Below are positions 17,488 to 25,966 of a stretch of 64,000 nucleotides of DNA, piece by piece. The notes beneath the pieces are model-generated. The model made no database searches. It saw only the letters and a program-made list of their open reading frames with translations, and was not told the DNA's origin. Both the position numbers and the translations under genes were made by a program. Position 1 is the first letter of the stretch. Each line of letters begins with the position of its first letter. Source of the stretch: Sinorhizobium chiapasense (GTDB taxonomy: Bacteria > Pseudomonadota > Alphaproteobacteria > Rhizobiales > Rhizobiaceae). The stretch is taken from the NCBI RefSeq assembly GCF_036488675.1, contig NZ_CP133152.1, positions 558,001 through 622,000 on the forward strand, in the 5' to 3' direction.

Positions 17488-18501
17488 CTATCGTCCTTTG
17501 CTTGTGTAAGGGCTGTCGCCCAGCGGGGATTGTTCGGCCGCCGCCGTCATGGGGGCGGTGTTTGCCGAGCGCGCCGCAAGGCGGCGCAGTCGTACGGCGA
17601 TCGGCATGTGCAGATGCCGAAGCGCAAGGGGGTCGGCGAGCGCGGTCTTCAGCGCGCCGGCCAACGATCTGTTTTTCAACTGCTCGACGAGGACGAGAAA
17701 CGAGCGCGCCTGGTGGAAGCCGCGGGTACGCTTGCGCTGCATTCTTTCGGACAGGATATCAAGGGGAAAGCGGCGCAGGAACGCTTCGTCCGCGGACATC
17801 ATGGCGTCGATATGGTCGAGCTTGAGCACGCGCGAGATGGAACCCTCGCGGATATGGTAGACGTAGCCGGCCGAAGGCTCGATGGCGCAGCGGCCGCCGG
17901 AGGCAAGGGCGGAGGCAAGCAGAATATAGTCCTCGCCGATCCGGAGCGCTTCATCGAAACGAAGGTCATGTCTTTCGAGGAAGCGCCGCTCGAACACGGG
18001 CTTCATGTAGCCGAAGTTGTGCTGCGAGCGGAAGATCACGTTCGACTCGATGAAGGCGGGGAGTGTGAGAAGCGGCTGCCGAGCGAGTTCGGCCTCCGGG
18101 AACATTCTGATGCTCTGCCCGTCGAGCGAGACGACGTCGAGATTGTCGACGACGACCTGCGCTCCGGTCTTCTCGGCGCGTTCAATCATGCGCACCAGCC
18201 GATCCGGCCTTACGGTGTCGTCCGAATCGAGAACCGCAATCCACTTGCCGCGCGCCGCCGCCAACCCGGCATTGCGGGCCCCGCCCGGGCCGCGATTCTG
18301 CTCGAGAGCAATCAGGCGCACCCTCAGATCGGCCAATGTCGAAAGGATCTCGACCGTGCCGTCCGACGACCGATCGTCGACGACAACCACCTCGACGGTA
18401 ACGCCTTCCTGACGAAGCGCGCTCTCGACGGCGCGGACGATGGTGTCCGCGGCATTGTAGGCAGCGACGACAAAGGTGACGTCCGGAACGAACCCGCTCA
18501 T
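17488..18501 (-). CDS. exoO: ExoO: succinoglycan glucosyltransferase
   Basis: The 337-residue protein is a GT2 glycosyltransferase. [14 protein letters not shown] opens the GT-A fold, [13 protein letters not shown] and [14 protein letters not shown] carry the aspartates that bind UDP-sugar and metal. In S. meliloti ExoO adds a beta-1,6-linked side-chain glucose. The start at 18501 overlaps the exoM stop by ATGA, so translation is coupled. The frame remains open upstream inside exoM but without GT features. Order, length and overlaps match the exoAMONP group. Confidence 0.93.
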   Translation of the reverse strand: MSGFVPDVTFVVAAYNAADTIVRAVESALRQEGVTVEVVVVDDRSSDGTVEILSTLADLRVRLIALEQNRGPGGARNAGLAAARGKWIAVLDSDDTVRPDRLVRMIERAEKTGAQVVVDNLDVVSLDGQSIRMFPEAELARQPLLTLPAFIESNVIFRSQHNFGYMKPVFERRFLERHDLRFDEALRIGEDYILLASALASGGRCAIEPSAGYVYHIREGSISRVLKLDHIDAMMSADEAFLRRFPLDILSERMQRKRTRGFHQARSFLVLVEQLKNRSLAGALKTALADPLALRHLHMPIAVRLRRLAARSANTAPMTAAAEQSPLGDSPYTSKGR

Positions 18502-19448
18502 GGCGACGTCACCTCCGTTGCTCCGTATTGTTGAAGTTCCTCGTGACCCAGGAGCCCGCTCACGACGCCGGCATGCATGATTGCGCGGAGCGCAAAACGA
18601 TGGCGATGTACGGGCGAGGGCAGGCAGAGTACGGCCGCCAACGCGCAGTAGGCCGATTTGGCCGACGCCACGACCAGATTCCACGGCTGCCGCGAACGGG
18701 TTGATTTCTCCGCCAGCAGCCGGCCGTGCGTTTGGCCGGAGCGAAAGCGTCGCTTCGAAAGCCACGAGAGAGAGGCCCGGTTTTCCGGCACCGGTTCATG
18801 AATCCAGGCCTCAGAGGCGAAAGCGATGGTTCCTCCTGCCTCATGCATCGCGGCGAAGAAGTCCGTATCCTCGCCGCCGCTCTTGCCCAGCGCGAGCCTG
18901 AAGCGACGGCCGGTCACCGCCGGAGCTCCGAGCTTCAGCAGAACGTTGCAGGTATAACCGGTGCGAATTTCACCGCCGACCCATACCGGTCGCGTCGAAT
19001 GGAAATCGCCGCGACGCATCCAGGCGGGCGCCGACGTCTCATAGGCCGCACGGACGGGTCCCAGGACCGCGTCGGCACCGGTCGTTCGCGCCGCTTCCAG
19101 GAGGGCTGCCAACCACTCCTTCGAAGCGGTCTCATCGTCGTCGATGAAGGCGAGAAAATCGCCTGCGCTGTTGTCGAGGCACGCGTTGCGCGCGAGCGAG
19201 ATGTTCGACGCCGGGCAATGGACATAGGTAACGTCGAAGGGTATCTCCGGACGGAGAGCCTCGACATGAGGCCTTGCGCTGGGTTCGATGTCGTTGTCGG
19301 CAACGATGATACGGATCACCGCGTTCGCGGGCACTGTGATCTCGGCGAGCGAACGAAGCGTCTCGACGAGCGCGGGCCGCCGAAAGGTGCACACGGCGAT
19401 ATCGATCCGCATCGGTCTCCGGGATGTTTCGTTGGTTGCAGCCGTCAT
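18498..19448 (-). CDS. exoM: ExoM: succinoglycan glucosyltransferase
   Basis: The 316-residue GT2 enzyme starts IDIAVCTFRRPALVETL. It has IVADNDIEPSA, the HCPASNISLARNACLD segment and FIDDDETAS (metal-binding DDD). The second half (GKSGGEDTDFF, HEPVPENRASL, RFRSGQTHG) is characteristic of ExoM as I remember it. In S. meliloti ExoM adds the fourth sugar, a beta-1,4 glucose, to the lipid-linked oligosaccharide. ATG 19448 overlaps the exoA stop by ATGA. A later ATG at 19412 is also in frame. It acts on the cytoplasmic face of the inner membrane. Confidence 0.93.
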   Translation of the reverse strand: MTAATNETSRRPMRIDIAVCTFRRPALVETLRSLAEITVPANAVIRIIVADNDIEPSARPHVEALRPEIPFDVTYVHCPASNISLARNACLDNSAGDFLAFIDDDETASKEWLAALLEAARTTGADAVLGPVRAAYETSAPAWMRRGDFHSTRPVWVGGEIRTGYTCNVLLKLGAPAVTGRRFRLALGKSGGEDTDFFAAMHEAGGTIAFASEAWIHEPVPENRASLSWLSKRRFRSGQTHGRLLAEKSTRSRQPWNLVVASAKSAYCALAAVLCLPSPVHRHRFALRAIMHAGVVSGLLGHEELQQYGATEVTSP

Positions 19449-20437
19449 GGGATCACCCGAAACCGTCGCAAGTCGAGAAGCTCGCGCCAGAAGCCGGCCG
19501 ACCAGGCGAGGTGCATGACCATTGCCGAGATGGCGGCCAGCGGCCCATAGGGATTTCGCTGGCCGAGCGCCATCCACGCGCCATAGCCAAGGCACGCGAG
19601 AGCCCAGACGCCGAAGGGAATGACGGCGACCCAGTTGACGACCGCAAGCAGTGCCCCGACCGCCACGGGTGCGACCGCCAGCGGCAGCATCTGCCGCAAG
19701 CCGGGCATGGCGCGATGCTTGAGGAAGTTCTTTGCTCGGCCGCGGCCATAACCGAAATATTGCCGGAAGAGCGGACCGACCTTTGCGCGTGGGTAGTAGA
19801 CCATGTTTGTCTTGTCGGTCATCCAGATGCGGTACCCTGCTTTCGCCAAGCGATAATCCAGTTCGGCATCTTCATTGTGGCTGAAGGTCTCGTCGTAACC
19901 TCCGACCGCCTGGAAAGCGGCGATGCGCATGAGCGCGTGGTGCCCGTGCTGGGCCCAGTGACCGGCCGCGCCGGCCCGATGCTTGGAGCCGCCGTTGCCA
20001 AGCGTCGAGTTCTGAGCGAAGGCAGTGGCCTTCTGAAAGGCGCTGAAGCCGACCGTCTGCATCGCCACAACCACCGAGTCGGCGTTGGTCGCCACGGCCT
20101 CTTCGACGAGACGCTGGCAATAGTCGTCCGGGTAGCTCCCATGCGCGTCGACCCGGATCAGGTAGTCGAAGGAGGACCCAAGTTCCGAAACGGCCCGGTT
20201 GATCGCGGCGCTCTGTATGCGTTTCGGGTTGTCGAGGAACAGGACACGTTCGTCCTCGGCAGCAAGGCGGCTCGCGATCTTGCGCGTGCCGTCGATGCTG
20301 CCGCCGTCGACGATCGCAATCTTTGCGTTCAGCGGCTCCAGCGACAGGCGCAGCTTTGCGACCAGCGCCTCGATGTGCTCGACCTCATTGAGGCAAGGAA
20401 TGACGATCAGGCTGGAGCTCAAACGGTTCGTATTCAT
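19445..20437 (-). CDS. exoA: ExoA: succinoglycan glucosyltransferase
   Basis: The 330-residue protein is a GT2 glycosyltransferase (LIVIPCLNEVEHIEAL, IAIVDGGSIDGT, RVDAHGSYPDDYC) with three or four C-terminal hydrophobic segments (residues ~245-310) that anchor it to the membrane. ExoA adds the first glucose, beta-1,3, to lipid-linked galactose in S. meliloti. The size equals that of S. meliloti ExoA as I recall it. The start overlaps the exoL stop by ATGA, and the stop overlaps the exoM start, placing it in one coupled operon L-A-M-O-N-P. Confidence 0.95.
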   Translation of the reverse strand: MNTNRLSSSLIVIPCLNEVEHIEALVAKLRLSLEPLNAKIAIVDGGSIDGTRKIASRLAAEDERVLFLDNPKRIQSAAINRAVSELGSSFDYLIRVDAHGSYPDDYCQRLVEEAVATNADSVVVAMQTVGFSAFQKATAFAQNSTLGNGGSKHRAGAAGHWAQHGHHALMRIAAFQAVGGYDETFSHNEDAELDYRLAKAGYRIWMTDKTNMVYYPRAKVGPLFRQYFGYGRGRAKNFLKHRAMPGLRQMLPLAVAPVAVGALLAVVNWVAVIPFGVWALACLGYGAWMALGQRNPYGPLAAISAMVMHLAWSAGFWRELLDLRRFRVIP

Positions 20438-21642
20438 CGCAATCCACCCTCGTTGTGGCGGGGCTCCGGTATGGCCGGAGTCGGCATGATTTGCGGTGTT
20501 TCGACAGCGAGTGCCGCGAGGCGGCGGACCAGCGCCTCGCAGTCCGTGCGGTCGAAAACCCAGGTTCCGGGGTTGCACTGGGCGACGCCGTTAGCCGCTT
20601 CGATGTATCGATCTGGAGTCATCGATCCGGTCAGAGTGGCCAGGCTCTCTGCGTTGGCCTCTTCCAGCACCAGTCCGATGCCACGCACCGAGAGGAAACG
20701 TGCCGTCTCCGTGCCCTTCATGGCGATCGGCACCCGTCCGTATCGGCATCCCTCATAGAGGCGGTTCGGCAGCAGCCATGCGGAATTCTGGCCCTCCTCG
20801 AAGAAATCGATCGCCCATGTGAAGTGGACACCACCATAAATGTCGGCGAGGTCTTCCGGATTGCGGTAGGCACCATCGAAGCGCATGAAGGGCTCGTTGC
20901 GGACGAACGCGTCAAAATCTTCGAATTCGGAGTAGGCGGGCCTGCCCCGCAAGACGATTTCGAAGCGGCCCTCCATCTTTCGGGAGAACTCGGCCAGCAG
21001 CGCGAGGGACTTGGCGCAGCGCAGGGCCCCGAACCAGCCGATCTTCCATGGAGGACCGGGCACCGGGCATTGCGCGGAATCGGCGATCCGATCCGCAGGG
21101 CCATCGATCTCCAGGACCTTGTTTTCGAGAAGCAGCGCCGGTGCGTCGAGCCCCGAGAGCGGCCGAAAATAGTGTTCGATGAAGGCTGGCGAACTGGTGA
21201 TCAGCCAGCGCGCGTCGCGTCCGAGGCGAGCCTCGGTGGCACGCAGCGCCCGCCCGACGACGTCCTTGCGCAGGAGCAGCCGGTGTATGTCGAGGCACTC
21301 GTAGACAATCGGAACCTGGCCGCCGAAAAGCGTCACGGCCCGTTTGGCAATGGCCAGCATCTCGAGATTGCGCGCGATGATCAGGTCGGGTTTGCCAACA
21401 TGCGTCAGCTTGCTCTTCAGCGAAAGGCAGGCGGCGGCTACCGCGCCGATACGCTGAGCGAAGCGACCGTCGGCCGTAACCCCCAGTTCGATCGGCTCGA
21501 TGCCATGCATGGCGGCGAGCGAATTGGCGTCCCGGCGGAAGCCGGCAATTATCACATTCGCCCCGCCTGCGACGAGCGTCAGAATCCGGCGGCGTACCGC
21601 AGGATCGGCAAGGTCCTGTGCCAAATAAAGTATCTGCAGCAT
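20434..21642 (-). CDS. exoL: ExoL: succinoglycan glucosyltransferase
   Basis: The 402-residue protein begins MLQILYLAQDLADPAVRRRI. It has a Rossmann-like N-terminal half with DLIIARNLEMLAIAKRA and YECLDIHR, and a nucleotide-sugar-binding C-terminal half (GWFGALRC, FEIVLRGRP, PNRLYEGCRYGRVPIAM), i.e. a GT-B layout. In S. meliloti ExoL adds the second glucose. It begins the coupled exoLAMON run. A 109-base gap separates it from exoK; that gap has no gene. Confidence 0.92.
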   Translation of the reverse strand: MLQILYLAQDLADPAVRRRILTLVAGGANVIIAGFRRDANSLAAMHGIEPIELGVTADGRFAQRIGAVAAACLSLKSKLTHVGKPDLIIARNLEMLAIAKRAVTLFGGQVPIVYECLDIHRLLLRKDVVGRALRATEARLGRDARWLITSSPAFIEHYFRPLSGLDAPALLLENKVLEIDGPADRIADSAQCPVPGPPWKIGWFGALRCAKSLALLAEFSRKMEGRFEIVLRGRPAYSEFEDFDAFVRNEPFMRFDGAYRNPEDLADIYGGVHFTWAIDFFEEGQNSAWLLPNRLYEGCRYGRVPIAMKGTETARFLSVRGIGLVLEEANAESLATLTGSMTPDRYIEAANGVAQCNPGTWVFDRTDCEALVRRLAALAVETPQIMPTPAIPEPRHNEGGLR

Positions 21643-21751
21643 GAAAACATCCGTTTCCGTGCTCAGCCCCAGCCGAGCTTAGTTCAGTTTTTTGTGCATC
21701 GCAACAAAATGCTACATATGCTCAATTGTTGGTCAAATGCTCGGAATCCGC

Positions 21752-22549
21752 TCAATCCATGCGGCAGGCGACTGACTCGGCGAACTGGCACTCGCCGCCA
21801 GGAGCCGTGAAGGCGACGCGATCGACCTGAAGGGTCGTCGGCTCCTTGTAGGAAAATGTGCCCATCCAGTCGCTGAGGGTGTCCGTTCCCCAAAGGCTGA
21901 AGAAAATCTTCTGCGCGTTCGACGGGATCTTCGTCGGATCCGTGACCTCATGGACCAGTTCGCCGTTGACGTAGTAGCGGATCCGGTCCTTCTCCCAGAC
22001 AAAGGCGTAGTCGTTGAAGCCCTGGTTGGCGCCCCCGGGAACATCGGCAAGATGCTCGTTACCGCCCTTGGCCGAGACATATTGATTGACCTGGACTTTC
22101 GCCGGATTCTTGCCGAGCACTTCGAAATCGATCTCGTCGTGCGGCTTCTTGTCGGCCGGACCGATGTAGGTGAAGAAGGCAGAGTTCAGCCCAGACCCGT
22201 CCGCCGTCTTGATCCGGGCCTCGTACGTGCCGTAGCCGAAGCGCTTGCGGGTCTGAATTTCACCGCAGGCGAAATTGCGTTCGCCCTCCTTTCGATGCTC
22301 GAAGGCAAGCTCCAGAATGCCGTTGTTTATCTTCACCTGCTTCTTGGACCAGGTGCAGTTCTGGTGGGCGCCATTGTTCCATCCGTCCGAGACAAACCAG
22401 AAGCGGGTGTTCAAACCGTCGAAATCGTCCATGAAGGACGCGCCACTGGCGCCCGGCTGGGCCACTGCCGTTCCAGCGAGGCTCGCGAGCGGAAGCGTGA
22501 CAAGTGTAAGGTGGCGCAGGCGCGCATAACAGTCGGATATCATTGTCAT
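21752..22549 (-). CDS. exoK: ExoK: secreted endo-1,3-1,4-beta-glycanase
   Basis: The 265-residue protein belongs to glycoside hydrolase family 16. A signal peptide (hydrophobic stretch to about AVAQ, residue ~31) is followed by the catalytic domain, whose nucleophile and acid/base lie in DEIDFEVLG near residue 150. YGTYEARIK and FVWEKDRIRYYVNG are other family elements. ExoK cleaves nascent succinoglycan to lower-mass forms outside the cell. The start overlaps the exoH-remnant stop by one base (TAATG), with AAAGG upstream. S. meliloti strains also secrete ExsH, and both are present here. Confidence 0.95.
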   Translation of the reverse strand: MTMISDCYARLRHLTLVTLPLASLAGTAVAQPGASGASFMDDFDGLNTRFWFVSDGWNNGAHQNCTWSKKQVKINNGILELAFEHRKEGERNFACGEIQTRKRFGYGTYEARIKTADGSGLNSAFFTYIGPADKKPHDEIDFEVLGKNPAKVQVNQYVSAKGGNEHLADVPGGANQGFNDYAFVWEKDRIRYYVNGELVHEVTDPTKIPSNAQKIFFSLWGTDTLSDWMGTFSYKEPTTLQVDRVAFTAPGGECQFAESVACRMD

Positions 22550-22929
22550 TACCTTTGTTGCGGCGAATAGCTCGCATGTCCGCCAGCTTGTGCCGGAAGC
22601 GCCATTCGCCCTGTACCTGCCCGGCTGCCCGTGAGGGCGCTGAGCAGGTCGGGTGCCAATCGCCTCATGAGATCGTGGGAAGCGACTAGGATTGCGATCA
22701 CCAGGATCGGCATCGCGAAGTAGAAGAGGGGGTCGTACGTCAGCCCGCTGCGGTTCCAGAGCGTCCAGAACAGCACGCGAAGCCAGTCGAGAAAGCCATA
22801 AGCACTCAGGAACGGGCTCGTTTGCGGATCAAACAGGATGTGCACGAACACGATGCCGGAAACCAGCACGATGCGCGTCAGATCGATCCGCGACGAAACA
22901 TTCGCGTCCATACCCACGATGTCAGTCAC
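22549..22929 (-). pseudogene. exoH: exoH remnant: internally deleted succinoglycan succinyl transferase
   Basis: ExoH is an acyltransferase-3 integral membrane protein of about 370 residues that adds succinate to succinoglycan. Only ~120 residues remain. The first ~50 (SSRIDLTRIVLVSGIVFVHI, then PQTSPFLSAYGF.DWLRV) match the N-terminal membrane segment. They run directly into what looks like the C-terminus (YDPLFYFAMPILV, LTGSRAG). The frame is intact, so this is an in-frame loss of the central ~250 residues, including most membrane helices. The product cannot be a normal transferase. GTG 22929, GTG 22917 or ATG 22911 could start it. Position upstream of exoK matches S. meliloti. Confidence 0.8.
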
Positions 22930-23399
22930 TCCCTATCTGGCAGCGCCTCGGCGGCAGCCGTTTCAACAGAGCAGTCTTGAGCCCGTAGGAGATAATCTAG
23001 GGCATCGGCGAAGACAAAATATGGCGGTGCAGCAGAAAAATGAAACGAATCATGCTGCACTGCACCTAAGCGGCGAACCTGTGAAAAACCGGCAGCGACC
23101 GCCTCATGCGTGCTTCTTCGAAAAACCTCGGTTTCGTCGGATGTTGCAGAAATTGTGCCCCGCAAAATTCTGGGGCAAGCAGAGGTTGAGTTACAGAAAT
23201 ATGATTTTTTTAATCGATTGTGTTTTTCGGCGGCCAATCGGGCGTCGGAGCGAAGACGCGACGAATTGCGGCAAGGTTTGGGCAGCTTTTCGGCGTTCGA
23301 TCGAGCATAGAATCGGCAAACGGCAAAGCCGTTGAACACGCTCGGATATTTGGCGTCGCGTCCAAGCCGGCTTGACCGGCGCCTTGTTGATTGTGATCC

Positions 23400-23467
23400 C
23401 TAGGGCACGGCTGGATTTCAATCGTTGAGCAGCGACCGAGCGCCCGCCGTCAGTCGGCGGGCCTTTG
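23400..23467 (+). ncRNA. Possible small RNA ending in a terminator
   Basis: A CTTGAC at 23371-23376 with a weak -10 (TGATCC) 17 bases later could start a transcript near 23405. That transcript would end at a GC-rich hairpin (23442-23462). No coding frame on this strand feeds the terminator, the usual sign of an sRNA gene. Sequence alone cannot show transcription. Confidence 0.25.
23442..23467 (+). terminator. Rho-independent-type terminator
   Basis: GCCCGCCG (23442-23449) pairs with CGGCGGGC (23455-23462) around a TCAGT loop, followed by CTTTGTTG on the plus strand. No plus-strand gene is visible upstream. Confidence 0.6.
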
Positions 23468-23499
23468 TTGCCAACCCCACTCGCGCGGCGTCTGTCGCG

Positions 23500-23754
23500 T
23501 CAGTCGTTGTCGTGCTTTGCGGAAACGGTTCGCGTCTCGCTCTCCAGCAGTGGTCTCGCGATCTCCTCCGCGTCTTTGCGCTTCTCGGCGACCGCCTTGT
23601 CTTCTGATTTCAGCGAGGGCATCAAAAGCGCAGCGATGATGCCTATCGGGCCGAGTACACAACCAATCAGCAACCAGCGAAGACTGTGACCACCCCTGAG
23701 CGCGGCCACGACCGCGGTCACGATGCTGCATAGGATCCAGATTTCAACAATCAT
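23500..23754 (-). CDS. Small two-span membrane protein, unknown function
   Basis: The 84-residue frame begins with a hydrophobic stretch (IWILCSIVTAVVAAL), a short RGGHSLRW loop, then a second span (LLIGCVLGPIGIIAALLM). A charged tail rich in Lys, Glu and Asp follows. The GxxLGPIG second span resembles small membrane proteins widespread in proteobacteria without known role. It lies 18 bases downstream of exoI on the same strand, in the place where S. meliloti has exoH directly, so it may be an insertion or a local orphan. Confidence 0.5.
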   Translation of the reverse strand: MIVEIWILCSIVTAVVAALRGGHSLRWLLIGCVLGPIGIIAALLMPSLKSEDKAVAEKRKDAEEIARPLLESETRTVSAKHDND

Positions 23755-23772
23755 CGATTTCGCTTGCTGCCT

Positions 23773-24375
23773 TCAACACGTCGGTTTTCGGTTCACGCGG
23801 CCGGGCGCTGCCGGACATGACTGGTCGAACTGGCTGCGCCAAATGCCGGCGCCGGACGAACGGGCGGTCGCCTGCGCGTCAGCATAGACACCCTTACTGT
23901 GCTCTTCCCGGTCGATTGCATTACCGGTCTCCACCAGCCAGCGGTTCACGTCTTTGCCGTCGGCGCGAAAGCACGTACCGACGAAACGACCGTAGCGATC
24001 GCGCTTGACGAGTTCGCAGCGCGTGGGGCGGGAAGCCGTCAGAAACGCATCCAAAGCGGAAGCCGCTTCCTTGCCGCATCGGTAATCCAGGCCCTTCTCA
24101 TCCAAGCAGACTTGCCAGCCTTCCGGTGCGTCGACGCCACTGAACTGGATCCGCTCGCCAGCGATTTCAATGGTATCGCCGTCTACAACCAACGCGTCAC
24201 CAACAATCGGCTCGGCCCCTTGCGCGGTGTTCGCCGTCATCAGCAGAACCAGGAAAAGCTTAAATTTCCCCTTCGTTACTGGAGACCAGGCGACGTTGCA
24301 ACTCGATATTGTTCGGGGCTGGGAGGAAGAAAGCCTGTCGCCGAAAGCCGTTGCCGCGATCCCTATGTCGATCAT
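23773..24375 (-). CDS. exoI: ExoI: secreted thermonuclease-like protein
   Basis: The protein has a staphylococcal-nuclease (TNase) domain: VVDGDTIEIAGERIQFSGVDAPE, then KRDRYGRFVGTCF and VNRWLVETGNAI. These are the usual Asp, Arg and Tyr-Gly-Arg positions. A signal-like core (FLVLLMTANTAQGAEP) precedes it. The only in-frame ATG before that core is at 24375, giving an odd 37-residue leader. A good AAGGGG stands just before the core, where the next codons (TTT AAG CTT) contain no start. The native start may be lost. ExoI has an unproven role in succinoglycan synthesis in S. meliloti. Confidence 0.75.
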   Translation of the reverse strand: MIDIGIAATAFGDRLSSSQPRTISSCNVAWSPVTKGKFKLFLVLLMTANTAQGAEPIVGDALVVDGDTIEIAGERIQFSGVDAPEGWQVCLDEKGLDYRCGKEAASALDAFLTASRPTRCELVKRDRYGRFVGTCFRADGKDVNRWLVETGNAIDREEHSKGVYADAQATARSSGAGIWRSQFDQSCPAAPGRVNRKPTC

Positions 24376-24644
24376 GCGCCGTTCCCATCCAGCCTCAGTC
24401 GCTGTCAGCGTAACTCAGGCAGCCCCCCGTTCGCATCCTGCAAAACTTGGGGTGAATGGCCGGGTTAAACGCTTAGGGCCGATTGAGTCTTCAGGCGCGA
24501 GCCCAGGATGTGAAGCGGAAGCGGTCGGACAAGGCGCTCAGAAAACAAAGCTCAATGCCAGTGCCATCACAACAGGAAAGACGTGCCATCGGCGCGGAAC
24601 ACCACCAAGGAATAGCCGATCAGCGTATCCGCACGGAACTTCGG
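24376..24644. other. Junction where exoT, exoW and exoV are absent
   Basis: In S. meliloti exoT, exoW and exoV (over 3 kb) lie between exoI and exoU. Here only 269 bases separate them, with no long minus-strand frame. Just after exoU the minus strand reads FRADTLIGYSLVVFRADGTSFLL before a stop, which could be fossil coding sequence. Neither gene end can be named with confidence. Confidence 0.6.
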
Positions 24645-24651
24645 CTATTCC
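24609..24651 (-). other. Inverted repeat at the exoU 3' end
   Basis: GGAATAGCCGA (24609-24619) and TCGGCTATTCC (24641-24651) are perfect 11-base arms with a 21-base loop; one arm includes the exoU stop codon. It could act as an mRNA end or mark a rearrangement junction. No T-run follows. Confidence 0.55.
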
Positions 24652-25670
24652 CCCGGCCCGGCCACCGGCGCCTCGAGCAGATAGCGGATGACACCCGAGC
24701 CCCCGAGCGCTAGCGGTGCGGACGATTGACGGGGGTGAAAACGTTCAGTCTTGTCGGCAAGGATCCCGCCGACGATCGCCGGAAGCGCACCGGGATTTGT
24801 CAGCCCATAGCCTATCGCGCTCATGTAGCCGGTCTGGTTCTTGAGATCGAGAAAATGCCGCAGTTCATAGCGGTCCCGGATGTGGCGCTCATGGCGCCGG
24901 ATGGCGCTGGCGGCATCGGCGCTCAACGGGCCTTCGGTAAGGATCGCCTGGTCCGCCTCGTAAAGCCGCCTCAGGTCGGCCGTGCGGTGGCTGCCGCTCA
25001 ACGAATTGCCTCGGACAACGGCGGCATAGCCGCAGCTGTGGATGATCTTGTAGCGTGCGCCCTTCGCAAGCGCTCTGGCATAGAGGTCGTAGTCTTCGCC
25101 GAGGCGCAGGTCTTCCTTGTAGCGGAGACGATGGCCTTCGAGGAACGAGCGCCGCATCAGCGGCTTGAGGAAGCCGATCTCCCCGCGGCGAACGCCGCGC
25201 CGGGAGATATTGCCTTCGACGAAACCGACGAGATCGAGCAGGCGGGGACTTGCGGTGAAACGGCCGATCCGGCCGTGGGCGGTTTCCGCCTGGCTTGCGT
25301 CGATGAACGCGATGTTGTCTGCAATGAAGTCCCAGCCATCCTCTGAAAGCAGCTGGCGAAGTCGACCCGGAAAAAAGAAGTCATCGGCATCGAGTACGCC
25401 AAGAAGTGGGGACTGCGAGATCGCGATTGCATGATTGCGTGCGGCGGCGGGACCGCGGTTTTCTTCGAAGCGGATCACGTTCAATCGGCCGCTTCCGTCA
25501 TCTGCGGCGCGTGCTGTGCGGGCAGTGTCATCGGTCGAACCATCGTCAATGACGATGACTTCCGCAGCCTCGGGTTCGGCAAGGGCGGAGGCGATCGCTC
25601 TGGTGATCGTGTCGGCGGCGTTCTTTGCGGCAATGATAATGCAGACATTCGTCGGCGCGGCTACGGTCAT
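24645..25670 (-). CDS. exoU: ExoU: succinoglycan side-chain glucosyltransferase
   Basis: The 341-residue GT2 protein starts VCIIIAAKNAADTITRAI and has VIVIDDGSTDDTART, a metal-binding LDADDFFFPGRL and GEDYDLYARAL. Length and next-gene order (exoX) match S. meliloti ExoU, which adds the sixth sugar, a beta-1,6 glucose. ATG 25670 has GGAG six bases before it; the frame is open to an ATG at 25736 without a site. With ExoW and ExoV missing, the side chain would stop or continue differently after this step. Confidence 0.9.
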   Translation of the reverse strand: MTVAAPTNVCIIIAAKNAADTITRAIASALAEPEAAEVIVIDDGSTDDTARTARAADDGSGRLNVIRFEENRGPAAARNHAIAISQSPLLGVLDADDFFFPGRLRQLLSEDGWDFIADNIAFIDASQAETAHGRIGRFTASPRLLDLVGFVEGNISRRGVRRGEIGFLKPLMRRSFLEGHRLRYKEDLRLGEDYDLYARALAKGARYKIIHSCGYAAVVRGNSLSGSHRTADLRRLYEADQAILTEGPLSADAASAIRRHERHIRDRYELRHFLDLKNQTGYMSAIGYGLTNPGALPAIVGGILADKTERFHPRQSSAPLALGGSGVIRYLLEAPVAGPGE

Positions 25671-25806
25671 ACTGGGCTCCAGCAGGTGATCGAGATGCGT
25701 CGGTGTGATCAAGTTTCCACCGGTCTTTCGAAACATGTCCGGCGATCATGTCGCAAACGCGTCAAACGCAAATTTTTTTGCAATGCGGGAGAAGAACGCC
25801 GCCGCT

Positions 25807-25911
25807 GCTGCATGTTTCCTTAAATCGTAGCCCGATTTAAGGGCAAAAACATGCAGCGCTTCAAAGTGCTGCAGCGACCTTTGCGCGTCTGATAAGACGC
25901 GCGGCGCTGTA
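25807..25911 (+). repeat. RIME-like repeat, full copy
   Basis: Both palindromes are intact: CTGCATGTTT..TTAAATCG / CGATTTAAGG..AACATGCAG, then GCGCGTCTGATAAGACGCGC within CAGCG..CGCTG. It lies between exoX and exoU, which are on one strand, so it would be inside their shared transcript if they are co-transcribed. Confidence 0.88.
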
Positions 25912-25966
25912 GGGCCGCGGTCGAATGCCTGCCTTTACTAAAGACAGCCTGCGCAGGGACAAGTAT

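Larger units (their letters stand above)
22930..23499. other. Gene-poor gap with a plus-strand hairpin near its end
   Basis: No protein gene is convincing. Short frames exist on both strands but lack family resemblance, and the stretch 23190-23230 is AT-rich compared with its surroundings. S. meliloti has exoI close to exoH here, so this may be debris of a rearrangement. A terminator-like hairpin at 23442 is annotated separately. Confidence 0.5.

Noticed and set aside
22926..23339. Minus-strand 137-codon frame and plus-strand 165-codon frame upstream of the exoH remnant
   Set aside because: Neither has a ribosome-binding site, a recognisable domain or a hydrophobic pattern, and they overlap each other.
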